From Calonectria ilicicola (Eukaryota; Ascomycota; Sordariomycetes; Hypocreales; Nectriaceae): DNA of 64,000 nucleotides. How positions within the stretch are numbered: position 1 is the first letter of the stretch; the number at the start of each line of letters is the position of its first letter. Shown in pieces: positions 22,515-33,733 of this stretch. The stretch covers positions 3,100,001 to 3,164,000 of the forward strand of contig CP085831.1 of NCBI GenBank assembly GCA_020809705.1. The letters are read 5' to 3'. A program made the translations under genes and the position numbers. A model generated the notes under the pieces. That model saw only the letters and a program-made list of their open reading frames with translations, was not told the DNA's origin and made no database searches.

Positions 22515-22833
22515 CTAGTTCTTGAAAATGTTTGCATTGACCTTGTCATATTTCGGATCGAGGTCCTTGGCATTCTGATAGTGATCCATCCAAGTGTGAG
22601 CGTCTTTCTGCACAACGATGAAATCATTGTTGGTGTCGTTCATGAAGGGTGATTTATGTCGACTGCAGCGTAAAATGTAGCAGTCGCCTTTTTTCGATTC
22701 TTTAAAGAACTTAATGACGATGAAAATTGATTAGGTATTTGCTGACCTGCTTATCATCTGTAGATTGCTGGTGGCTTACATCATCGAAAGCATCTCTCGC
22801 GCGAGACAAATGTTGTATCAGGGCAAAATAAAC
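22515..22833 (-). CDS. Two last exons of an unresolved gene
   Basis: Minus-strand exons 22833-22747 and 22709-22515 join in phase 0 across a short intron (gtcagc to attaag). They encode VYFALIQHLSRARDAFDDVS, then FFKESKKGDCYILRCSRHKS, then FIVVQKDAHTWMDHYQNAKD and end NANIFKN at TAG 22515. The reading and splice sites look genuine. Further upstream, a minus-strand frame ending near 22920 reads NIMIVMDGSESIDREL and AEALHLGRQFGLKP, but I could not join it cleanly. It may be one damaged gene or two pieces. No family is recognised. Confidence 0.4.
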
Positions 22834-23713
22834 CTAAATAAATAGGCAAAATGATTGCCTCGCACTAAGGAAGCATGAGTTGACCAATGTTATTCGGTTG
22901 TTAATTTGCAACCAATCCAATCTCACAGGATGAGGTGACGCTGACAGATTGAAAGCATAGGTTTCAACCCAAATTGCCTGCCGAGGTGGAGGGCCTCAGC
23001 CTCTTTTTTCAACTCTCGATCAATGGACTCCGATCCATCCATTACTATCATTATGTTCCCTTTCGGACATGCCCGAACCCTTAAAACAAGAAATAAAAGC
23101 ATTCTGACCACCCAGAATCTGGCCGGTAGGGATATAACATTTAGATAGCCCCCGAGATTGGGCTTGAATGCTGACTAATGGAGTTGAGTTGGTGCCCGAC
23201 TCAGAGGATCATCCTTACGGAACCGCCCGGCCGCCCTATCATATTAATCTCGGTCAAGGAAGACGTTGAAAATTTTCAGCGTCTGAATCTTCATTTTAAT
23301 GGCCTTTGGCCCTTAAATAAGCATACCTGGAGGTTTAATTGGAGGGCTGGTCTTGAGTCGGTGAGACTTGAAATATGCAGGGCGCGAATGGATTCAATTG
23401 CTACCGAAGCACAGGACATGATCAGCCTTTGGATCTCAAGAGCCAGTTCCACTATATATATGTTTGTGATCATTCAGTCTGTAGATGGTCCGCGCTCTCG
23501 CCTTAAGTGATAAACAAGCTATGGGAAGAACGGAACCAAGGCAACAAATATCCGAGCTTGGAAATCATACACCATTAAGCCGATTGGTGGATCCATCGGA
23601 TCTAAGGCGAAGCCTAGTCAGTTATCATTGAGCTCCTAGATTTGTCAAAATATTTTTTACCTTATCTCACCCCGATAGCACAGAAGTTTCGCGTTGACCC
23701 CTCTTTCACTAAA
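22834..23713. other. Unresolved sequence between fragments and the CorA-like gene
   Basis: Contains the unjoined minus-strand frame at about 22923-23052 described with the previous entry and a 110-codon plus-strand frame at 23178-23510 with no recognisable family. Neither is supported as a gene on its own. Confidence 0.35.
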
Positions 23714-25973
23714 ATGAAGCCGCCACAGAATAATCTTCGAGTCATCAAAAAAACTAGATCTGGTCTTGGAAACATAAACGCACACCCACTCAAAAGAAAC
23801 TTCGGTGAAAAAGCCGAACAAACCTTTCATCTGCCGAAGCTGACTGGTTGGAGGAAAGAACAGAGGCCGTGTCCTGTTGGGCGACGAAAGCAGGAGTCAC
23901 ATAACCCTGACCAACAGACTGAAGCCCAACTGTGGCGTGATGAGAGGCAAAGTTCCGCTGTCAAGTTGTCTGAAAATACTCCCTATGTGAAATTGGGAAT
24001 GGAACTGGGAGAATCAGACCAACACCTGGCTCGCTTTTTCATGGCTGGGTCAAGTGTCTCGGATCGAGCCACACCTCAGACTGAGCTGGTTGAACTATTT
24101 TGCTCAGGTGAGACAGTTGAGGAGCTTAAAGCTGACAACTCTATCTTGAGATCAGATTTCGTGGCTTTGCTCGATGACCGTACTAATGATGGGGAAAGGT
24201 CAGTGGCTAGATCCTACCCTGGCCCACTCACCGTCCATCAATTGTACCTAAAGCTAGCAGAAAAGGTACGAAACACACCCTTCATATATCTGAAGTTTCA
24301 AAGTTTACATGGATTAGCGGTTCCCTGTTGAAGGAATAGTAGAGCTTGAAGAAGTCCAATCAGAAAAGCAGGACTTGGAGACAAGGGATCCCGAAAGTCG
24401 GTCATTGCGAATGAATGCAGATCGCCGATTAATGTAAGTCAATATTGACGAATGAGAGTTGTCAAAACTGAGACTAGCCATGTCAAGATTCATTACAAAC
24501 CTAAACCGTTGGACAGTCATGGCTCTCATCCTCACAGCGTCTGACAAGCAAGCCTGGGGACTACGAGATAGTTTATACCGACATCTTGCTTTTAAAGGGT
24601 TTATAGGCCACATGGTCCCTGTAAGCTCTCTTGTTGTTTCCATTTATTAATTCATTTTGCTCAATTGTTAACAGTCTCATGGATTACCCGCCTTCAAATT
24701 AGCCTTCGATCTTCCATATTTTGCTCTGAGGACAGTATCCCCAAACGAACAGCCAAATGATCCTCGAAAGGCTGGTGATGGGGCAGTCAGGAAGATCACG
24801 GATCTTTCATTCCTCACAAGACCGGGAATACACTTTGTTAACAGAGGCGAGGTAAGCTATATTTGCAGCGCCCAAATATCAACTCTTATTACCGGAACGG
24901 ACCTTATGAGATGGGTTGCCTATTGTTTTGTTGACACTTACTTTGATTGTGAAGAGGACAGAGAAAGTGTCGATGAATATGATATTTATGCAGGATCAGA
25001 TGGAAACTCTCACCCAGATCCATTCACTGGAGGACAAACATGTTCCAGTCCACCAATTTTGCATCCTACTGAATACTTTCTGCTTGTTTTAGAGTCACGT
25101 ATCAAGCAGGTACGAAGTGAGTGGGAGATATTGGCAGTATGGCTTGGGCGAAGGATTGAGACATACGTGCGTTAACCCTCATCCAAAATTATATCTTACT
25201 CCCAATTCTGTCCTAATCAAATAGGCTCATAAATTCTAGGTCCAAACATGCCCCATTACTGCACCTAGTGTGATAGCTCCATCAAGTACTGACAATTTCG
25301 ATCTAGTCAGACAATCACGAAGATGGGCAGCCCAGACAAAAATGCTAATCCTCCGGGTTTCTCAAACTCTGGCAGCCACCATTGGTCACTGGCAATCATC
25401 TGACAGTGAAGATTCATTTGACGGACTTGCTGGGCCTGGGATGCGACACCTGACTACAATTCGCGCAGATTTTAAACAGCTCGAGGGCATTTTAAAAGAC
25501 CTTGATGCTCTACGCTGCATATGCGAAGAATATGATGCTTGTGTAAGGACTACTGGTCACTGATGAGACTAAGAGTTGCTGATGGTTTTATCAATAGCTG
25601 TTATTCTACCTTAGTCACGAAGGCGGTCAGGATACAAAGATCCAAGCTCGGATGGCCAAATGTGGACAGATAATGACCGTTGCGATGCTATGCGTAAGCC
25701 CAATTTGAATCGAGGTTTTAGGACCAGCTTTGCGCTAATAGGTTTTAGTTCTTTTCTCCTATTGCGCTTGCGGCGAGTATTCTATCTATGGAGCCGACGG
25801 CTATTCCAGCACCGTTAGGACCAAACAGCACTTCTTTCATTGCTTTGGCTACGATATTTTCATGTATCGTGTGGCTATCAGTAGTGTTTATGCTGAGATG
25901 GGACCTAGTCAGAAGTAGCATGCGTCTCTGCATGGGGTCAAAAACTGAAAATAAGGATTTGGAGAATACCTAA
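23714..25973 (+). CDS. CorA-like membrane protein (Mg2+ transporter-like C-terminus)
   Basis: Seven exons fit in phase: 23714-24265, 24318-24433, 24488-24620, 24675-25166, 25240-25542, 25598-25693 and 25749-25973, giving 638 residues. The first 170 residues are polar and probably disordered. The middle has RRLIFITNLNRWTVMALILT, DSLYRHLAFKGFIGHMV and GTDLMRWVAYCFVDTYFD, a soluble domain seen in a fungal CorA-like family. The C-terminus has two membrane helices: FFSPIALAASILSM, a short loop, and FIALATIFSCIVWLSVVFML. The GMN loop motif of true CorA channels is not present, so ion transport is uncertain. The exon 4 frame continues through an internal GT-like site; splicing there would break the motif. 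The start could be 72 bases earlier. Confidence 0.75.
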
Positions 25974-26354
25974 GGTATGGAGAGATTGCAGCTGCCGTGA
26001 GCCTGTGCGTGGATAAACAGCACGAGTTTTTTGGTGGAACTGCTGTATTGGTATATTTTAAAGATTAAATTCTCGACCTACAATTATGATTATCGCGCTT
26101 CTTGTATTACTCGATACTTAATCAGTATGGCTCCAACAAGACCAAGTTCAACATGTAATTATGCCTCGTGTGGTGTGTCTACGCAATAGCCGACAATTAA
26201 TTCTAGAAAATATATGCATAGACTAGAGGAATTTCCAGACCATGTGCTGTTTCCATTGGGACGACCTAGAAATAAATGGGCCTTTTTTATTGCTATATCC
26301 TATTTGAACGCCTTGATTTATACGAATTGTTTTGTGTCGCGCTAGGCTCAAAGG
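25974..26354. other. Intergenic, no gene seen
   Basis: About 380 bases between convergent genes; AT-leaning, with nothing recognisable. Confidence 0.4.
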
Positions 26355-26855
26355 CTACCCACTAAACCGACACCCAATCCCCATCAGATCTGCATCCTGT
26401 TTCCCTCTGACAGTATGCTTTTCGGTGGTGCAAGAAGCACAACGAGGTTCATTGCAATACTGACAATTCTGTGAACTGATTGACATCCAACCGTGCCCAC
26501 AACGACAGCAAGCCCATAAAAGTCGACGGCGCTTAGCCGGATTCTGAATCTAATTAGACACTCTGTGCCAAAATTCCGAATGACAGTAGTAGTATTTGTA
26601 GCTTTAAAAGAATTCCGAACTTACAGGCAGTGTTCTGAGCGGGAAGGTCGTATCTATATCGTCGATATCAGGGTCAAGGGAGTCAAATGAATCGAAGGGA
26701 CTGTACTAAGCCCAGAGTGTTAGCAGTGGATACGCAAATGTGCAAAGAAGTAGCTAGGAAGCTAGGCAGCCAGGCGCAAATGCAAATCGGGCGCCGACAG
26801 CTACCGCGTTTCTTACTGGGTGGTGCATCGTCTTCATTCCGTCTTGGATGTCCAT
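26355..26855 (-). CDS. Small zinc-ribbon-like protein, three exons
   Basis: Exons 26855-26817 (13 codons), 26705-26625 (27 codons) and 26543-26355 (62 codons plus stop) join in phase 0 to give 102 residues. The start is MDIQDGMKTMHHP, the middle is acidic (DSFDSLDPDIDDIDTTFPL), and the third exon encodes a cysteine-rich module: LLWACCRCGHGWMSI, then NCQYCNEPRCASCTTEKH. The CXXC pairs and conserved-looking Trp suggest a zinc-binding fold like those of many small fungal proteins of unknown role. All splice sites are GT-AG and the 5' sites are strong (gtaag). It is too fragmented to be seen as a long open frame. Function unknown. Confidence 0.65.
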
Positions 26856-29729
26856 GTTATTCCTGGCGACGCAAGATGGCTCCAAGTGTAGTTTTTTGCA
26901 ATGCAAGATAGCTGCGGCGTGAAAAATAAAAACAGATGAATGGAGGTGACGAAGGATACAGTGGGATGCACAGGTCGCAAATCTTAAATAATGTCCAGAG
27001 ACGGGTCAGGTCGTGGTGCGGAAACGGGACCAGGAGCTAGTGCTAGGGAGCTCTTGACAAGGCCGATAACCGACGCGAGAGCTAAATTTGCGTCTTGGGA
27101 CACGGATCATCTAGCCACAAATGTGCTGTGCGAAGGCCTCCAAACCATGACGCGAGTGTTCGTCAACCCCTCGGGTGTGGCAAGTGGGGAGAAATCTTGC
27201 CGCCGCCGCCGGTCTGATTCCGCCAAGGAAGCGGAAGGCAGCATCGCCGGCTACCACCGGAAACTGCCACTTGGATCTTGAAAAATACTGGCTGGAATGA
27301 CTTTATCCGAGTTATAGCAACGGATGCTGTCGTGGCTCATAGCATTCATCGGTCATCAGATCCGTCCCACCGATGTCCTCATCCGTGTACGCTCCAAAGG
27401 ATGTCCTAGTAAGAGTCCTAGAATGACAAATTTGATGATCACTGGGTGGAGACCGATTGCTAACTCGGCGCAGCTGCGAGTTCCGCATCAGTAAGACGTC
27501 GCCCTGGTTACTAAAGCCTACACTGGAGAGCGGGATTCATTCTGAAGCCCCACTCGGATTGACAATACCCTACCCTGGTTACGTGGACGAAAGAAGTTGG
27601 TAGTTACGTCAAGCCTTGTCATAATAGCCGGTATCTAGTGTTGTTTAGTTAGAAATTACAGATCTGGGTGTGCGTTAAAGAACCAATAGTAAGGTTGACA
27701 GTCAGCTGTCAAGTGACATGAGATGCGATAGGTCATATGTCAAGGGCGATACTAGGCAGATTAGGCATGACTCAGGTTTTTCCCCCCGTGTCACATGAGC
27801 ATCACTGGCGGCATGGTAGCAAAAGGTCGGTTGAGACACTTGCCAAGCGCCGATATCGCTTGGTACATGAAGTGAGCTGCCTGGGATTATTCAACACGGA
27901 TCGTTTTAGCACGCAGTGTTATTTTGACACCCTGGCTCCTTTTTCCACTTGAATTCCGAACTACCTGGCCCAGCCACAGATGATACAACCGCTCTTCAGC
28001 AGGGGGAAACCAATATTAGACCCACTGGAGGTTCATGGACCTCACAAAGGTGTTGTAACCTTGCACATGAGCTGTCTGGCAGGCGAAAAGAACCTGAACG
28101 TAAGACAGTCAGAGACTTCAATGCTCAAGCGAGCTAATCGACTTGACTTCTGAACAAGTGAAATAAACTATGTGGACGGAGCCTAGCCATAGTGCGTATT
28201 GAGAAATATTTGCCATGGGCTTGTATAATACGGCGAAAACGATGAGGGCTGTGGTTTTGATTTTTTTTCGAATTTATCCCCAAAAGAAAAAGTGCTGGAT
28301 ATCCCCAGTTGTGGCTTATCCATTAAATGCATTAGTGTGGTTGGTAGGGCTTTTATTGAGATGAATCAAGTGAGCCTTGTAACACCTTTGTGTGGACAGA
28401 TACGTGGCTGGAGCCTGGGGCAGCGCGGGGGTGGTGTGATGGCCCCTAGAAAGGTGAGCTAAACTAATTGAGACAGCCCATCGATTTCACGAGAGTCGGC
28501 AAAATTCCTATTCGAGTCGAGATTTTCCACATACACTACAAGATGCCTTGGTTTAGATATCGTGTGACGCTAATTTGTTTGGCGGTATCGGCATTCATTG
28601 CTTCACACCCTCAGACAAACCTCAGCCACGTCGAGGAGGCTTAGAAATTCCAGATCAACCCAGCTTTGGGGCGCAGTCGTACCGGGCGCCGAAGAGGGCT
28701 TGAGATCTGGCAACGAATGACCGAGTAACTGCCCTGACACGATACCTGCGCTGTAGGACAATCATTTTGGCCCCAGAAGCATTCTATCTACGGAACAGAG
28801 AGAAGGACGGTTTACCTTGCTGTCAGACGCGGAGCTGCTCATGTACAAGACATCTCGGTGAAGTACACCTGGTGCGGGGCACAAACCACATCAGTGGTTC
28901 AAAGAGGGGTCGGAAGCGGCCGGGATGAGAGAGAAATACTACACCGCTGGACATGGATGGAAGCAAGCCACGATCGGTATTCAGATGGGACACATGTGAG
29001 AGGAGCAGTGGTGTGGCGCGCCCAGCAAATAACATTGCTTTTGTGTGCTTTTCCTCCCTCCTAAAGGAGTGATAAAACAGATGCGGGGGAGTGAGGGACC
29101 GGATAGCAAGTGTAATAAGATAAGCTACAACTGTAGAACAGTAACCAATGATAGGCCACGCTCCCTTATCTGTCTCACCAACATCTTGATGACGTATTGC
29201 ATCCTTTCATTGTGGACGAAATTTCTGACAAGTCAAAGAAACAAAATAGAGCCACCAGAAAGACTCGCAGAGGAGCCTCCATTTTTATTCAGGTTTTTTT
29301 TTTTCGAGTAGGCTCTTGGTCAAGCCCACTATGAAAACTAAAATATGTCTGTAATGCTATAGAGAAGGCTGTCATATTGTCTCCAGTGCTCTTCGGCTGC
29401 CCAGCGCCTGTGTTGCAAAGAGTAAAACGGTGGAATCGCAAATTCAGCGTTTCTTCCTTGGTTCTCGTAGTATTCTCGGTTCTTTGGTCGCTCGTACAAG
29501 CGACTATGGGCCGCTCTACATAGTCTTTTTTACTACACGCACGTGCAAATAGTGTTAGCCCATGCTCTGCTTACTGACAGGTGGGTGTTGTGCACCGGAC
29601 TAACCATAGCCCGACACTACAACATGAGCCCTTCACGATCACCCCGCTCGTTGTCAGCCTGGTTCGCACATTGGATCTAAAAATTCATTTCAGTTCCTAA
29701 TTTGACCGTACCAGCGTCCTGCCGGCACC
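26856..29729. other. Long intergenic gap, no supported gene
   Basis: Nearly 2.9 kb with only short frames. It includes the 350-bp segment with 12-base inverted ends (28043-28392) noted under findings, T-runs near 28260 and 29295, and the promoter of the NLR gene at the right end. Confidence 0.45.
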
Positions 29730-32700
29730 ATGTCCGGGCATTCTGATCTCGTACGCAGCTCAAACGATATTAGAAACTCTCTAGAGCACGATGACTACAA
29801 TGTTGGCTGGATTTGCGCGCTCCCGGTTGAAATGGCTGCGGCCATAGCGATGTTGGATAATGTCCATGAGAGCCTGCCGGCCAAACACAACGATAACAAC
29901 GCCTATACCCTGGGGAATATTAGTCAACACAACATAGTGATTGCCTGTTTGCCGTCAGGCCAATATGGTACAACCAACGCAGCATCTGTTGCAAGTAACA
30001 TGGCCCGCAGTTTTCCCCTGATCGATACCCGCTTGCTGGTAGGTATCGGCGGTGGGGCTCCAGGGGAGTGTGATATAAGACTAGGTGATGTGGTGGTCAG
30101 CAATGAAATTGTGCAGTATGATTATGGGAAGACTGTCCAAAAAGGCCGCTTCGAGCGAACTAGTTCGCTAATTCGTCCTCCGCGAGGACTGCTGGCAGCT
30201 GTTTCGAAGCTACGAGCTGAACATGACCTCAGACCAAGTGAAATCCCTTCAATTATCTCTTCGACGTTGGAAAGATACCCACAAATGACTCAATATGCAC
30301 ATCCTGGTGTTGAAGATGTGTTATTTGCTGGCTCTTATGATCATGTTCAATCTATGGAGAGTTGCGATAATTGCAAGCCGTCCAAGATGGTAGTGCGACC
30401 TCGACGGCCTAATATCACTCCGAAAGTTCACTATGGACGAGTTGCATCCGGAAATCAGGTCATGAAACACGGTGGAACAAGAGACAAGCTGTCAAAAACA
30501 CTGCATATTAGATGTTTCGAGATGGAAGCCGCAGGACTAATGGACAACTTTCCATGTCTAGTCATTCGTGGCATATGTGACTATTCAGATTCACACAAAA
30601 ATAAGAAGTGGCAAGAGTACGCAGCTTTAGTTGCTGCAGCATATACAAAGGAGCTTCTTTCTACTCTTACACCTCAGACCAAGATGCAAAAGAAACACCT
30701 CATAAACGAGAGATTTAAATCGTATGAAAAGTTCACTGTACCGGCTTTGGAGCGAATATCGCTGAGCGAACGTATTGCACTGCTCTCAAATTCATTAACA
30801 TTTGCACAAATTGGATCGCGCCAAAACACTATTCAGAAAGCCTACTCCAAAACCTGCGAGTGGTTTCTCAGTCACAAATGTTATTTGGAGTGGGTAGATC
30901 CGACCCAGTTTTCTCAGCATCGGGGATTTCTGTGGATAAACGGCAAGCCGGGAGCTGGCAAGTCCACTCTCATGAAGTTTGCTTATTCAAACGCGAATTC
31001 AAACGCATCACCGAATAAATGAGTTCTCTCTTTCTTTTTCAATTCCAGAGGATCTGAGTTAGAAAGTTCAACGATAGGAATGTACCGATCGCTACTTTTC
31101 CAGTTATTAAACGGATTTGCAGATCTGCAGGATGTACTTGAATCATCACATCATGCACCCTGGAATCCTGACATGAAAGTCGAGTGGAATATAGAAGAAC
31201 TACAAACTCTACTATTCGAATCGGTGAAGAAGCTTGGTCAAAGGTCCTTAACATTTTTCATAGATGCGCTTGATGAAGGTGATGAGGACGATGTTCGATC
31301 CATGATTGAATACTTTCTTACGCTTGGACAACTCATCATTGACAAAGGCCTCCATGTTTATATTTGCTTCTCAAGTCGTCATTATCCTTATATTCATATT
31401 GAGCAAGGCCTTAAACTTATTCTTGAGAATCAACCAGGCCATGGGCAAGATATTGAGAATTATGTGAAGTCAAAATTGAAAATTGGGGCTGATACATTTG
31501 TACAGGAAGTTAGGCGCGAGATAATGCAAAAAGCTGCCGGTGTCTTTATGTGGGTGGTTCTTGTTGTTAATTTATTAAACAAGGAATTTCGCAGAGGTCG
31601 TATATTCGCTGTAAGGAAAAGGCTTAGAGAGTTACCTAGCGAGCTAAGCGAACTGTTCCGAAATATCTTGACCAGGGATGAGGAGAATATGGAAGACTTA
31701 CTTCTTTGTATTCGATGGATCCTTTATTCTCTGAGACCTTTGAGCCTCGAGGAGTTTTATTTCGCGGTTGCATCAGGGTTGGATCCCGAACTGGGAGGAT
31801 TGGACGAATTTGACCCTGACACAATCACACAAGACGACATGCAACGCTTCCTCCTAGCGTCCTCCAAAGGTCTTGCAGAACTCACGAAATCTGACAGCCC
31901 TACTGTACAATTCATTCATGAATCAGTGAGAGACTTTCTTCTCAAGCACGATGGCATTGAAATCTTATGGCCCAACCATATTGAGTATTTCGACACGAAG
32001 AGTCATGATCAATTGAAGAAATGCTGTTGCAATTACATCAACACCACCACGTCAAAATTACTAATTTTAGTCAAATCCTATCAAACTCGGGTAATTGCAA
32101 AAGCTAAATTTCCATTTCTCGATTACGCAACTGAGTATGTTCTTCAGCATGCTAATATCGCTGCGAGTGTCTGCTCGCAGGAAACCTTTTTGGACGAATT
32201 TTCAACTCAAGAATGGAGCATTCTTCGTCACTTGTTTGAGAAAAAGGCCATTTCGCACTACTCAACTCCAACCCTCTTACACATACTGGCGGAATATGGT
32301 CTGAGGACGCTCGTGCAAACAAGACTACATCAAAACCCCAGCTTTAACCAGGTTGGGGGACGATATCATTATCCTCTATTTGCTGCATTGGCAACAAGCC
32401 ATAAAGATATTGTTCAGGAATTATTAAGTGGCCTATCTAACGATATACGAGCCAGAAATATCTCTAACCAACTCCCCTACGGAGTGAATTATATACCTAG
32501 GACAACTCAGACACCGCTGCATATGGCAGCTCAAATCGGCGATGTAGATCTCGTCAAGATCTTAATTGCAAGCAATGATCTGGATGTCAACGCCATTGGT
32601 AACGAAGGACAGACACCGCTTTCAGTTGCCTTGAGGTATAAGAACGACCAGGTTGCCCATTATTTGATGACTTTGCAAAATATAAACCTTGATTGCCTAG

Positions 32701-33380
32701 ACGATGAAGGCAAGACTTCCCTTTCTTGGGCGGTTGAGACAGGAAATGAACATATGACCAAAGTCCTATTAGCATCTGGAAGTATTAATACCAATTTACA
32801 AGATTCATTCGGGGAGAGTTTGCTGATGCTTTCGCTAAAGCGGAGGCATATCAACATATCAAACCTTTTACTAGAAAATGGTATTGATACGGCTCTGATG
32901 AACAAAAATGGACAAACCGCGCTTTCTTGGGCGGTTGAGGCAGAGAATGAGCTTGCTACTGAAGTACTGTTAGCGTCTGGGCGCGTCAACGCCAACTTAC
33001 AAGATAAAATGGGGCGGACGCCATTTTCAATAGCTGCGAGAAAGGGTCATAAAGCGATCATCGAGCTTCTCTTATCAATTGAAGGGGTGGATAAGAACTC
33101 GAAAGATATAAATGGCCAAACGCCACTTTCAATAGCTGCGGTAATGGGTTATGAAGCCATCGTCAAGCTTCTTTTATCAACTGAAGGGGTGGACAAAAAC
33201 TCGAAAGATAAACATGGCTGGACGCCACTTGGGCAAGCAGTCATTAATCACCAATATAGTATTGTTAAACTTTTTTTGGTATCGGAAGGGGTGGAAAAAA
33301 GTCCAATAAATAATTTTGGTCGTACTCCGATTTCTTATGTATCAGAATATCATACACGAATGCATAGCCTTTTTGAATAA
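29730..33380 (+). pseudogene. Pfs-NACHT-ankyrin NLR-like (STAND) protein with in-frame TGA
   Basis: A single frame of 1,217 codons with one internal stop, TGA at 31020-31022 (codon 431). Before it: a nucleoside-phosphorylase (Pfs) domain (YNVGWICALPVEMAAAIAML, LLVGIGGGAPGE, CFEMEAAGLMD) and the Walker A GKPGAGKST near residue 404. Directly after it, in the same frame: the conserved SFFFNSRG block, Walker B-like LTFFIDALDEGDEDD, and the winged-helix-like FIHESVRDFLL. About eight ankyrin repeats follow (for example TPLSIAAVMGYEAIVKLLL). NLRs of this layout act in fungal self/non-self recognition. No intron can remove the stop without losing conserved residues. Either the gene is inactivated, or two shorter proteins are made, or the stop is read through. 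Confidence 0.85.
30985..31008 (+). repeat. 12-bp tandem duplication in the NLR gene
   Basis: ATTCAAACGCGA is followed directly by ATTCAAACGCAT, encoding a doubled SNAN-type stretch. It keeps the frame and lies 12 bases before the premature TGA. Confidence 0.85.
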
Positions 33381-33733
33381 GCTAGACAGATATGTAGAAT
33401 GGAAGGAGAGAGGCGACTACATGAACCTTTTTTTAAATCATTTCCAATCAACAACATTACGTATTCATAACTTCATAAGCGTTTTCTACAATGACAATCA
33501 CAGCACTAACACCTAACGGGTAGGAGGCATGTTTAGTAATACCAGGAAATTCCAATCAAACTCCGCTAGCAGGATAATTTACTACAAATCTTAAAATAAC
33601 AGAGCCGTCTTCATATCAAGTACCACATTAACCTAGTCCAACATATCATACCAGGTAGTCACAAAGAATGAGTCATTCAAAAGCACCAAATGCCACAACA
33701 TTTTTTATTCTCAGGCGAGTCTAAACTTTATGT

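Noticed and set aside
23178..23510. 110-codon plus-strand frame
   Set aside because: No family recognised and no splice link to the CorA-like gene downstream.
30970..31050. Intron that would remove the NLR stop codon (good acceptor ending ttccag)
   Set aside because: The only donor candidate is weak and the splice would delete the conserved SFFFN block of the NACHT domain.
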